A DNA stretch of 64,000 nucleotides, from the NCBI GenBank assembly GCA_036783645.1, contig DAIPWT010000008.1, positions 1-64,000 on the forward strand. The letters run 5' to 3'. How positions within the stretch are numbered: position 1 is the stretch's first letter; every line of letters begins with the position of its first letter. The notes under the pieces are model-generated. The model made no database searches. It was not told where the DNA came from and was given only the letters and a program-made list of their open reading frames with translations. This document shows, piece after piece, positions 26,101-33,979 of this stretch. A program made the translations under genes and the position numbers. This DNA comes from UBA4732 sp002404095. Lineage in GTDB: Bacteria > Planctomycetota > Planctomycetia > Gemmatales > Gemmataceae.

Positions 26101-26660
26101 CCGCCCTTCGTCAGCAGGACGTTCGCCGGCTTCAGGTCGCGGTGAACGATCCCCTGCTGATGCGCGTAGTGTATCCCGCGAGCCAGCAGCTCCACCAGCT
26201 TCGCCGATTCGTGTGGAGGCAGTGGTGTGCCGTCGAGCTTCTGGGCCAAGCTGCACCCCTCCACGAACTCCATCGAGAAGTAGGGATGGCCTTCGTGTTC
26301 GCCGACCTCGAAGATCTGCACGATGTGGGGATGCTGTAAGCGGGCCAAGGCCTCGGCCTCGTCGCGGAAACGCGACAACTGGCTGGCGCCGGCGTGGTCT
26401 CCCGCCAGGATCATCTTGAGCGCGATCAGACGGTTGAGGCTGAGTTGCCGGGCCTTGTAGACGACGCCCATACCGCCGCGGCCGATCTCGTCTAACAACT
26501 CGTAATCGCCGATGTGGCGAACTTTCGTTGTCACGGGCGGCGCGGCCGAAAAGCTCGCGTCGGAAGCCGGTACGGGCGCCAACGTGGGAGCGTCGCCGAG
26601 ACGATAGGTTGCGGTCTTGCCGTCGTCCTGAGCGGAGGATTCCTTCGGGTCGTCAGCCAT
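23175..26660 (-). CDS. Membrane serine/threonine protein kinase with WD40-like C-terminal propeller
   Basis: 1161 residues. The Hanks-type kinase domain spans about residues 53-315 with G-R-G-G-M-G (60-65), Lys82, H-R-D-L-K-P-A-N (173-180), D-F-G (193-195) and A-P-E-Q (220-223), so it should be active. One transmembrane helix at about 338-358 is followed by an Arg/Glu/Gln coiled segment. The rest, roughly 450-1150, holds repeated V-x-F-S-P-D-G-R-x-L-A units typical of WD40 propellers. By topology the propeller is extracytoplasmic and the kinase cytoplasmic. This is a very common planctomycete architecture; targets are unknown. The 3' end abuts a nested palindrome. Confidence 0.94.
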   Translation of the reverse strand: MADDPKESSAQDDGKTATYRLGDAPTLAPVPASDASFSAAPPVTTKVRHIGDYELLDEIGRGGMGVVYKARQLSLNRLIALKMILAGDHAGASQLSRFRDEAEALARLQHPHIVQIFEVGEHEGHPYFSMEFVEGCSLAQKLDGTPLPPHESAKLVELLARGIHYAHQQGIVHRDLKPANVLLTKGGAPKITDFGLAKKVEGGSGLTQSGAIMGTPSYMAPEQAGGKKEVGPAADVYALGAILYECLTGRPPFKAATAMDTLRQVVADDPVPPTRLAPRTPRDVETICLKCLQKEPYKRYAGAEELANDLRRFLNGEPIAARPVGAAERVGKWVRRRPAAAALLAVIAAAALGFVLLLDRARREADSRSATEADLRGQAETQRDQADAAREQGQDALTRSLYEQAHSLRLSRQPGWRWQALESVGQAEKLRARPHREDHPPIAEADKPGPSSQLPTQGELRREAAAALLLEDARPAPPITIAGTVGMYREVSADGRRALAGFVRLPEKSGVTPAIPVAGFRLFDLSDGRQLGELLIPNASVVTVALSPDGTFLALAELGHREVQLRDLPGGTPRATLPALQSMAPPLAAMNNELVFSPDGRYLAAAQGDGKKSDVFLWDLRDPTASRHLARVDAPVGGLSFRGDGRALAYPAGGNKIALADVTARGEPKVIELPLPLVRPASGPNFPRRERLAWASASSLLAVACMNAAGKAAIVFWDTDQQAEQGRWDGDFDVATLRMAFSPDGKRLAGGDKEGTIHIYDIAAGGEALRLEALQPGGFGMLRWPADDRLLSADFTAVSFTTWEPSGASLSSVLASGKESAIDLAFRPESRSLAVLRGGAKPEVVLVECESGQVRPKVAVSADLKPDALLFQSDGQRLALLGKGQAVVWDLPDWREKTYSLAAPAIWRRGVSKAAFPADDRLLVVEQTLKDKQVRLSVRDVVSGQEVGPGFITTLDQNPNLGAGTQALLGPSIPTILSADGRLLLGCSGSLGSFSHNLISIWDVASGNRLGELSSPDLGPPPLMPRMSGLSPDGKWLCHFHIPSNDDLSMDVTQSRLRVWDVPNRRLHWDMRLSGSASAAMFSPDSRLLAVAYGEGFVELWDVQQREELFRWQPLRVGEIKHLAFTSDAAFLACSSEKQGAVHLLRLGNLRRRLADMGLDW

Positions 26661-26797
26661 CGGTCACTCCCCTCTATCCGTAGGCCGCGCCGAAACGGGG
26701 CGCGAGGACGCGAATTCCCTGGCTCGGAATCGAGCTGGTGGGAATCGCCCTATCGTATCAGGGAGAGCAGAGGGTCACAAGAATTGAATTGGCGTCC

Positions 26798-26828
26798 GAC
26801 CCCGGGTGAATGTACTCATGAACCCGGG
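26798..26828. repeat. Family A inverted-repeat fragment
   Basis: This is the reverse complement of the outer part of one arm of the family A element at 14551, with about 30 matching bases centred on GGTGAATGTACTCATGAACC. The partner arm is missing, so it looks like a half copy or the remnant of a deletion. It is in the 346-base stretch between the kinase and Uma2 genes; bases 26661-26797 of that stretch hold only the kinase upstream region. Confidence 0.8.
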
Positions 26829-26846
26829 GTACACGGCATCGCCGCC

Positions 26847-27000
26847 TTATTTCTTGGCCGGCGCGTGATAAGCCCGCTTGTATTCCTCATCATCCGGGTC
26901 GTCGCTGACCTTCCACACCTTGCCGTCGGGCCGCAGATACATCTTGTGTTGATCTTCCAAACTCAACGGCCCCGCTCCCGCCGACCGAAAACCGAAGTAG
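26847..27000 (-). pseudogene. Duplicated 3' fragment of a multiheme-cytochrome gene
   Basis: Read on the minus strand this encodes a copy of the last ~47 residues of the cytochrome at 27822 (A-G-P-L-S-L-E-D-Q-H-K-M-Y-L-R-P-D-G ... A-Y-H-A-P-A-K-K-stop), with few amino-acid differences such as Met for Leu and Asp for Ala. No start codon or upstream domain is present, so it is a gene remnant. Uma2 ends at 27007, directly next to it. Confidence 0.85.
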
Positions 27001-27006
27001 GGGCCG

Positions 27007-27741
27007 TTATTCGGGCGATTCGCCTCTCAATTGGCGTAATTCCGCTTGGAGTATGCGGATGCGCTCCTCTGCTTGCTGAGCGCGTTCCTCGCCGGTGGGT
27101 ACGATTTCGCCGTTCTCGTCGCACCAGCGCAACCAGACGTCCTCGTACCCCTCGAACTTGCCCTGCCATAAGCGCAGGCCGAGGCCGACCTTTGCCCACG
27201 GACCCGGCTCCGTAAGTCGATAGTTCCCCCCGACCAGTTCGTAGGTGCGAAGCGCCTCCGCGGACAGGAAGCTCTTCGGATCAAACACGGCATAGTAAGG
27301 GACGCCAAGCCGGGCATAGAGACCCTTCTTGTACGACTCCTCGCCGCCGGTCCGGTCGGAGACGATTTCGATGACGACGTCGGGTTGCTTGCCCATATCC
27401 CACTGGTAGTAGGAATGGCCTTCCTTGACTTGCAGGTCCGTCGGGCACCTCACGTCCAGGCTCAACAGGCAATCGGGCACGACGGCAGGCGCCTTGCGCT
27501 GGTAGAACCAGCCAACGTTGACCAGGACAAGGAACGGCCGTCCCTCGCCGGGGCCAGACCAACTCGCATACAGCGGGTGGGCCAAGAGCCGATACAATTT
27601 TTCATAGAAGATGCAGTCCACCGGCTGGTGATCCTCTGTGACCAGGTCTTCGTAATCGAAGTCAAGTTCCGGTCCCGCCTCCGGGCTTGGAGTCTTGAAC
27701 GGCGAGATGAAAGGGGGGGCGTCGCCCGGCAAGGCGCTCAT
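27007..27741 (-). CDS. Uma2 family (DUF820) endonuclease-like protein
   Basis: 244 residues of the PD-(D/E)XK-like Uma2 family, abundant in cyanobacteria and planctomycetes and of unsettled role. The core motif is Q-P-D-V-V-I-E-I-V-S-D with D121 and E125, followed by the typical Y-A-R-L-G-V-P-Y-Y-A-V-F-D-P. The C-terminal ~35 residues form a coiled coil (A-Q-Q-A-E-E-R-I-R-I-L). The gene is bracketed by two copies of the 3' end of a cytochrome gene (26847-27000 and 27822-27970), suggesting arrival by recombination or duplication. Not recognised as part of any defence island. Confidence 0.88.
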   Translation of the reverse strand: MSALPGDAPPFISPFKTPSPEAGPELDFDYEDLVTEDHQPVDCIFYEKLYRLLAHPLYASWSGPGEGRPFLVLVNVGWFYQRKAPAVVPDCLLSLDVRCPTDLQVKEGHSYYQWDMGKQPDVVIEIVSDRTGGEESYKKGLYARLGVPYYAVFDPKSFLSAEALRTYELVGGNYRLTEPGPWAKVGLGLRLWQGKFEGYEDVWLRWCDENGEIVPTGEERAQQAEERIRILQAELRQLRGESPE

Positions 27742-27821
27742 GATTCTGTCCTCTGGGTCGCGGGTCTATTGGTGGATATTACCATACCGGACGCGAGCCG
27801 TCGAGCGTTCGCGGCGGCGCC

Positions 27822-30800
27822 TTATTTCTTGGCCGGAGCGTGATAGGCCCGTTTGTACTCCTCGTCGGCCGGGTCGTCGCTGACCTTCCAGACCTTGCCG
27901 TCGGGCCGCAGATACAGCTTGTGCTGGTCTTCCAAACTCAACGGCCCCGCGCCTACCCGGCCGAACACGGAAGTCTGGTGGCCGCTCTCATCCACCGCCC
28001 TGTCGCGGTCTAACCCTTTGGAGATCGCCAAAGCGCATCCACCTTCCGGCAGCTTGTACGTCGCAATCAATTCCGGCGTCGGACGCGGCGAGAAGCCGTC
28101 GTTGCCCGGGGTCTCCGGCGAGGTCAATTGCACCACGCGCATCCCGTTGTGCCCGTCCGCCAGGTAGGCGAACTCGCTGGCGTAGGTGATGCCGAGTTTC
28201 ACGTCGCGTAGGTCGTTGATGCAGCCGCCCCCGTCGAACACCTGATCCACGCGCGGCTTTTCCGGATGCTCAATGTCCAGGATCACCAAACCGCGCCGGC
28301 CGCCCGCTACATAGGCGTAGGTCCGCGCCAGGTAGATGTTGTGGGCCTCCTCCATCTTCATGACGCTGATGACGCGCGGGTGCGCCAAGTCCGTCGTGTC
28401 CAGCACCTTGATCCCCTCGCCGTCGCAGACGTAGCCATAGCGGAACTGAACCGCCGTCGCGTGCGGACGTATTAGCTGGCCCTTGCCCAGCACCGCCGTC
28501 ACTTCCGGTTTTTTCGGATCGTCCAGGGAAACGACCACCAATCCGGCGTCGCAACAGATGTAGGCGTAAGTCCCCACAATGGTGATGGCGTTCGCCCCGC
28601 GCAGTAGGCCGTCGGGGTTGTAGGTCAGGTCGCGTTTCAGGAAGTTGTTCAGCGGATTGCCGTCGAGCAGCGTCCCGGCGCCGACCTCGATCAAACCTTC
28701 GTATTTGTCCGTCACGAAGATTTCACCGTACATGGCGTGGACGGCCGGTTCATGGTTCTCGTCGCGGTGCTTTCGCGTCGGATCGGGAGCGGTCGTCACC
28801 GGCGCCGCCACTGCGGTGGCGAACTTGCTATCGACGAAGAACCTTTGACCCAACGGCGACACCGGGGCCGTGCTGACGCGCTCCGAAAAGCCCTTGTCGT
28901 CGAGAAAGGCGATGTCAAATACCCGTAATCCGCCCGTGCCGCACGCGGCGTACAAATACTCGCCGCGCGCCTGCACGCCCAACACCTCCGGCTTCTGGCG
29001 CGGATGGAGGAACTGGTCGCCGATGTCCTTGCCCGGGTGTTCGTGGGCGATTTCCAAGCGGCGGCCGTGTTCCTCGTGTTTACAGAACTCCTGCGGGAAG
29101 GCGAGGCTGTGCAAGTGGCTGCCGATCACCGCCTGCGGTTCGTCGCGCTCCGTCACCTCGACGGCCTCGAAGCCGTGTTCGCCCGCCGCCACCCAGCAAT
29201 AACGGCCGATGAAGTTGAGGTAGTTCGTGCCGTGCATCAGCAACTGCGCCATGATGGCGTTGTTGTCGTCCTTCTTCGATACGTGGCAGTCGGCGCACTG
29301 CTTGGTGCCGTCCGAGCCGCGCACCGTGTGCGGCACGTTGCTGCTGAAGGCGATGCCGCTCAGTCCTTCGCCCGAAATGGTTTGCTGTTGGAAGTAGATC
29401 GATTCGCGGTTCTGGTTATAGGAACCGACGTGGATGGCGCAGGACGACCGGGCCGGCCCAATGCGGTTGCCGGTGACGTTGCCGTCGCGGGCCAGCATGT
29501 AAACGTCGTCGCGCAGCGTCTGGAAGTTGTAGGCGATGGCATTTCGGGTGACGTCGCCGTCGTTGTGCAGCATGGGCGTCTTCTTGTTGGCCTTCTGCGG
29601 CAGATGGCAACCGAAGCAACTGGCGTTCCACGATGAATGACAGGCGATGCAACTCATGTTCTCGTTGGCATGAGCGCACTTTTTCTCTCCCTCTTTGGGG
29701 AGATCGCCCCAGGCCAGCTTGCCGTCGTCCTCGAAGCGGACGGTCTTGGCGATGGCCGACTTGGCGTTGTAATGCTTGTTCCTGTTGGTCGGGTCCACCG
29801 TGTCCGCCGTTTGAATGACTTCCCATCGCAGCTTGTTTTCCACCATCGAATTCTGGAAGACCTTATCATCTTCGCGCTCAAAGCGACGTTTGCCGGACGG
29901 CGTGCGCATCGCCTCCAGGTTGCGACCGCCTTCGGGGCTGGAGGTGTAGGAAGCCGGCCCGGAGGTGCGCAGCGTCGCGCGTTTGCTGACAGTGCCGTGA
30001 CAGTCGATGCACTGGATTTCACAGCCGGCGCGCACCTCGTCCTGAATACGATTGTTGCCGTGGGCGTCCTGGACGAAATGGCAATCGGCGCAGTGCATTC
30101 CCTTTTCCAGATGAATGTCCATCATGTGGACGGGAACTCCGGGCTGGTGGACGCGGTCTTGGGGCTTCTGGTCTTGGAAGCGCATGGCGGCTTGCAGTTC
30201 GGCGTTGCCGACGTTCTCGATGATTTTGCCGTCATGGTCCAGGAACCGGCCCTTGCGGTCCTGGCGGAAGACGGCGCGGAAGGCCCAGCCGTGGCCGTGG
30301 AAGTCGGCGAATTGCGTATGTTTGGTCTCTTTGTTCAAGTCGCGGAGGTTGTCCAGGAATGCGGGGTCGGACAGGTTGTTGCGGGCGGCCGACTCGTTCG
30401 GATTAGAGATCGTGGACTGGGTAAATTGCTCGGCCGTCAGATGTTTGCCCCCCGGCGGGTAGATGAGGTCGCCGTCGGTCTCCTCGTCCCACCACATCAT
30501 CCCGAGATAAGTGTTGAGGACGTTCGTTCCGGGGTGCATGTGGCAGACGATGCACTGACTCGTCGGCACGGCGTTGCCCGGCGTAAAGCGATGGTCGATC
30601 GGATGGCCCGACTCGTCTTTAGGAATTGTCGGGTCTTTAGAGAAGCTCAATCCCTTGTTTCCATATTTCGCATAAGGGCCGGAGTTCATCACGGAACGGT
30701 CGTTGGCGTAGATCACGTGGCAGGCGGTGCAGCCGCTAGAGCGGTAGTCGCCGGGGTGGTCGTTAGTGCCCATGAAGTTGAGCGTCGGATCGAGCAACCG

Positions 30801-31694
30801 CGTCTTCTGAAGGCCGAGGACGGTGGGATCGGTGCGATTCTCGGTTCCTAGGCCGCGGTTGCTCAGGCGACTGAGGATGGGGCGGCCCGGATCCTCAAAG
30901 CGATTGGGGATGCCGGTTTCGGGGCGGAACATGCCGCCGCGCTCGAACATGCGGAGGACGTTGCCCGGTTGCGAAATCTCGAAGCGGGGCAGCGGGTCGA
31001 GGAACGGCACCACGCCCTTGTGGTTATACTCGTCTTCCGTCGGCGGCGGCGCCGTTACCAGCCGTTGCGGCGAGCCGTTCTCGCTGTAGCTTTCGCCATA
31101 CATGCAACGCTTGTTAGGGACGGCGCCATTGTTGTACAAAGCCGCTCCCCAAAGCATACAACCATGCGCCATCATGCTCTTGCGCACCTGCCCCACCTGA
31201 TCGCCGTGGCAGCCAACGGTTCCACAGCTTATGTGGGCGACGCGCAGATCGCCGGGATTGACGAAGCGCACGAATTCCGGTGTTTCATGGTTAAGCAAAG
31301 TGTACGAGCGCACCGGCTTGGCCGAGGTTCGCCACGCTTCGGGGAAACGCGGTTGGACGTGGGCGGCGTGGGCGTCCTTGGCGGTCGCGTCGCCGCCGTG
31401 GCAGTCGGTGCAGCCGAGGTGCAAGGTTTCTTTTTGGTGCGGATCGTGTGTGTCCTTGTGGCAGGCGAGGCAACCATCGCTTTTAGCGCCGGCCTCTTGA
31501 TCCGTCTGTTTGGACAGGTCCACGCCCGCTGGGGGCAAGGCGTCCGCGGGGAGTGCGGTTGGGACGGCCGCGTCCGGGGCGGCCGCCGCCGACCAAACAT
31601 TCGAGCCGACGAAAACGGCGGCCAAGAGAACAGCGGCGCCCATAAGGACGACCGAACGCCGAGACAGGTGACGGAATGGTTCGCAACGGTTCAT
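27822..31694 (-). CDS. Exported multiheme cytochrome c fused to an LVIVD-repeat propeller
   Basis: 1290 residues. A Sec-type signal (about 13-38) precedes the heme region. CxxCH motifs lie at 75, 95, 322, 381, 535, 562, 682, 693 and 800, plus a C-x4-C-H at 157-163, so nine canonical hemes and one possible tenth. From about 900 on there are five or six repeats of the type G-L-V-V-V-S-L-D-D-P-K-K-P-E-V, G-I-K-V-L-D and G-L-V-I-L-D-I, characteristic of LVIVD beta-propellers. It follows an outer-membrane barrel gene on the same strand with 127 bases between, so the pair is probably an operon. An electron-transfer role at the cell envelope is expected for multiheme proteins; direction and acceptor are unknown. 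GGAGG lies before the ATG. Confidence 0.9.
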   Translation of the reverse strand: MNRCEPFRHLSRRSVVLMGAAVLLAAVFVGSNVWSAAAAPDAAVPTALPADALPPAGVDLSKQTDQEAGAKSDGCLACHKDTHDPHQKETLHLGCTDCHGGDATAKDAHAAHVQPRFPEAWRTSAKPVRSYTLLNHETPEFVRFVNPGDLRVAHISCGTVGCHGDQVGQVRKSMMAHGCMLWGAALYNNGAVPNKRCMYGESYSENGSPQRLVTAPPPTEDEYNHKGVVPFLDPLPRFEISQPGNVLRMFERGGMFRPETGIPNRFEDPGRPILSRLSNRGLGTENRTDPTVLGLQKTRLLDPTLNFMGTNDHPGDYRSSGCTACHVIYANDRSVMNSGPYAKYGNKGLSFSKDPTIPKDESGHPIDHRFTPGNAVPTSQCIVCHMHPGTNVLNTYLGMMWWDEETDGDLIYPPGGKHLTAEQFTQSTISNPNESAARNNLSDPAFLDNLRDLNKETKHTQFADFHGHGWAFRAVFRQDRKGRFLDHDGKIIENVGNAELQAAMRFQDQKPQDRVHQPGVPVHMMDIHLEKGMHCADCHFVQDAHGNNRIQDEVRAGCEIQCIDCHGTVSKRATLRTSGPASYTSSPEGGRNLEAMRTPSGKRRFEREDDKVFQNSMVENKLRWEVIQTADTVDPTNRNKHYNAKSAIAKTVRFEDDGKLAWGDLPKEGEKKCAHANENMSCIACHSSWNASCFGCHLPQKANKKTPMLHNDGDVTRNAIAYNFQTLRDDVYMLARDGNVTGNRIGPARSSCAIHVGSYNQNRESIYFQQQTISGEGLSGIAFSSNVPHTVRGSDGTKQCADCHVSKKDDNNAIMAQLLMHGTNYLNFIGRYCWVAAGEHGFEAVEVTERDEPQAVIGSHLHSLAFPQEFCKHEEHGRRLEIAHEHPGKDIGDQFLHPRQKPEVLGVQARGEYLYAACGTGGLRVFDIAFLDDKGFSERVSTAPVSPLGQRFFVDSKFATAVAAPVTTAPDPTRKHRDENHEPAVHAMYGEIFVTDKYEGLIEVGAGTLLDGNPLNNFLKRDLTYNPDGLLRGANAITIVGTYAYICCDAGLVVVSLDDPKKPEVTAVLGKGQLIRPHATAVQFRYGYVCDGEGIKVLDTTDLAHPRVISVMKMEEAHNIYLARTYAYVAGGRRGLVILDIEHPEKPRVDQVFDGGGCINDLRDVKLGITYASEFAYLADGHNGMRVVQLTSPETPGNDGFSPRPTPELIATYKLPEGGCALAISKGLDRDRAVDESGHQTSVFGRVGAGPLSLEDQHKLYLRPDGKVWKVSDDPADEEYKRAYHAPAKK

Positions 31695-31821
31695 GGGGTC
31701 GCCGACCTCCCTGCCCGCGCCGGCGAACTTCGCCGGAGGGGACGCACCATGGACGCTTAGGCCGCTCGCACCGCCTCATTGCCGAATGACCTTGAACCGT
31801 CAAGAGGAATAGACCGCGTCG

Positions 31822-33687
31822 TTAATAGGCCAGGGTAATCTGCACAAAGCTGGCAAACAGGGAGTTGGCCCGGCCGCGGAATCGGTCGTACAGATCGGAG
31901 AATCCTTGACCCGGTATGAGCGTCGAGACGCCGAACTTGGCGATGATGTTGTTGCTCAGGAGCGGGCGGTATTCCATGCCGGTGCTGATGTCGGTGCCGA
32001 TGAAGCGGTGGATGCGTTCTTGAAACAGGAAGGTTTCCAGCGAGTTGGTTTTGTCAAACGCCAGGAAATTGACGTTGCTGATGCTCTTCCATTTGGGCGT
32101 CAGGTCCATGTCCATGCCGATGTTGAAAAGGTTCAGGCCGGGATTGACGAAGTTGCTCTGGCCCTCGATCTTGCTCGAGCGCAAGTCGGCCAACAGACTA
32201 CCGGCGTTTTTGAGCTGGACGCCGAACAGCGGAATCGCCTGCCGCTGCCAATAGCTGAATTCGCCGCCGGCGAACTGCTGGTCGTCGAGGATGCTGTCGA
32301 AGCCAGTGGCGTGCTTGTTGTTGACTTTCCCCTCGCCGGAGGCGTACAGGACCGACGTGCGGAAGCGCACCCAATCCCGGTCGTAGGACAGTTCGGCGGC
32401 GAAAAACTCAGCGCTAATGTCCTGCGCTTGGTTGGCAATCGGGTTGAGGCTGTCGCGGCCGAGCGCCCAATAGAACTGGTGCGTGATGTTGAAACGGTTA
32501 ATGTGGCCGTCGCCGGCCCACCCCAGGTAGGCCACGTCGAGCTGGTGCGGCGTGAACACGCCGACCGGATCGGGCCGCACCAGGACGTCGTTCTTGTTGA
32601 AGTGGAAACTCGGTTGATCGTGATTGTAATGCACACTGGCTTGGGCCGTGTAACCGGGCCAAATGAAGTCCTGGCGGAAGAAGTTGCCGATTAAAATCTG
32701 CTGGCGGCGCCGCGTACCAATCTCATTTAGCTGGCTGTTGGTATCTTTTTCCTGCTGGTCGAAGGCGATCAAATTGAACTGTTCCCGGTTGGATTCCAAC
32801 GTACCGAACAGGCGCACCGAGGTGTTCACGTCGCTGAACAGGAAGCCGCGGAAGTCGCTGGTGAACGGCTGGGAACCGACGCGAACCGACACGAAATCAT
32901 AATCAGGGCTGAGGTCGGCGAGCTTGCGCTCGACGAACCATTCCTGGAGGGCGAAGAAGGTGCGCTCGCGGCCGGTGCCCTTGCGCACGTCCGGGTTAAC
33001 CTGGGCTAATTCGTTGAGATTCAGGCTGTTGAGGTTGAATACGGGCGTGATGAGGATGCGCCAGTCCACCGGCTTGAAAGCGGCGTCCCCGTGGAAAAGG
33101 TCTACTGTGAAGCTGAAATTCTGGTTGTAAAAGAACTGACCGGGTCGGCCGAAAAACTCGGACTGGTGCGGCCTGGCCGTACTCTCGAACGGCGTTGTCT
33201 GCGTCGGCACCTCGCGAGCGTTCAGGACCGTGATGCTTTCCGCCGTCAGGTTCAAGAACGTGTTCTGCCCGCTAATCGGATAATCGCCTTTGAAAATGTT
33301 CTGATTAAACGGATCCCACCAATGGCCCTCCTGGTAGGGGTAATCGTCTACCGGAGGATGTCCCTTGTCGTAGCGATCCCACGACAGGAAGCCAACGCGC
33401 CAGCGATCCTCAATGGGAACGAAATCGGGCGTTTCCTGATGCTCTTTCGGCAGGACGCTCGACCGGCCGGCGAAGCCCAGCGGATGCGTGAAAAAGGACG
33501 GTAGGAGCGTAGACGCCTCTGGAGCCGGCGACGGCGCTTGCTCACTCGGCAAGGCATCTCCATGCGCGGCCGGAGCTGGGGGCGCCGCTTCCTCTTTCGG
33601 CAAGGCGTCCGCCCGCGCGGCCGCCGCCAAAATCAGGCAAACGACCGCCGCCCACAGCCGCCGACGTTCGGATTGCTTTCCGGGCAT
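31822..33687 (-). CDS. Predicted outer-membrane beta-barrel protein
   Basis: 621 residues starting at the ATG at 33685-33687 (GAGG box; a Met ten codons upstream is possible). A signal peptide ends near A-A-A-R-A-D-A. It is followed by a Pro/Ala linker with two D-A-L-P-x-E units, then about 550 residues of alternating aromatic and polar beta-strand pattern with no cysteines of note. The last residues (S-F-V-Q-I-T-L-A-Y) fit an outer-membrane insertion signal. It resembles porin-like proteins encoded beside multiheme cytochromes, and the downstream gene is exactly that, so a porin-cytochrome arrangement is suggested. Homology to MtrB/PioB was not demonstrable by eye. Confidence 0.78.
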   Translation of the reverse strand: MPGKQSERRRLWAAVVCLILAAAARADALPKEEAAPPAPAAHGDALPSEQAPSPAPEASTLLPSFFTHPLGFAGRSSVLPKEHQETPDFVPIEDRWRVGFLSWDRYDKGHPPVDDYPYQEGHWWDPFNQNIFKGDYPISGQNTFLNLTAESITVLNAREVPTQTTPFESTARPHQSEFFGRPGQFFYNQNFSFTVDLFHGDAAFKPVDWRILITPVFNLNSLNLNELAQVNPDVRKGTGRERTFFALQEWFVERKLADLSPDYDFVSVRVGSQPFTSDFRGFLFSDVNTSVRLFGTLESNREQFNLIAFDQQEKDTNSQLNEIGTRRRQQILIGNFFRQDFIWPGYTAQASVHYNHDQPSFHFNKNDVLVRPDPVGVFTPHQLDVAYLGWAGDGHINRFNITHQFYWALGRDSLNPIANQAQDISAEFFAAELSYDRDWVRFRTSVLYASGEGKVNNKHATGFDSILDDQQFAGGEFSYWQRQAIPLFGVQLKNAGSLLADLRSSKIEGQSNFVNPGLNLFNIGMDMDLTPKWKSISNVNFLAFDKTNSLETFLFQERIHRFIGTDISTGMEYRPLLSNNIIAKFGVSTLIPGQGFSDLYDRFRGRANSLFASFVQITLAY

Positions 33688-33979
33688 AGTCTTGCCTCGT
33701 CTGTCACGCCTCATCACTAATCCTGCTTTGTTCAGTATTTTCCGCCTCGCAAGGAATTATCGGCCGCCGATCCTTCCGTCCGTGAGTCGGAGGCAAGGTT
33801 TTCTGATTGTTCCGTCCATTCATGCGGCCGGCGACGGTGAACAATACTTGAGCATCCCATCGGTTTTTTTCCAAATCCAGGTCAAAAGCCGGGACGATTG
33901 TGCCGATTGTAATGGAGGCAGGACCACGCTGGATAGCGAGACGTGGTAGCGAAAGTTGATCGATCAGAAAGGAAGTCCA

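Noticed and set aside
27007..27741. Uma2 gene as part of a defence system
   Set aside because: No restriction, CRISPR, Abi or other defence genes are nearby, and Uma2 families are broadly scattered in planctomycetes.
29637..30851. 404-codon plus-strand frame
   Set aside because: Antisense to the cytochrome gene with nine heme motifs.
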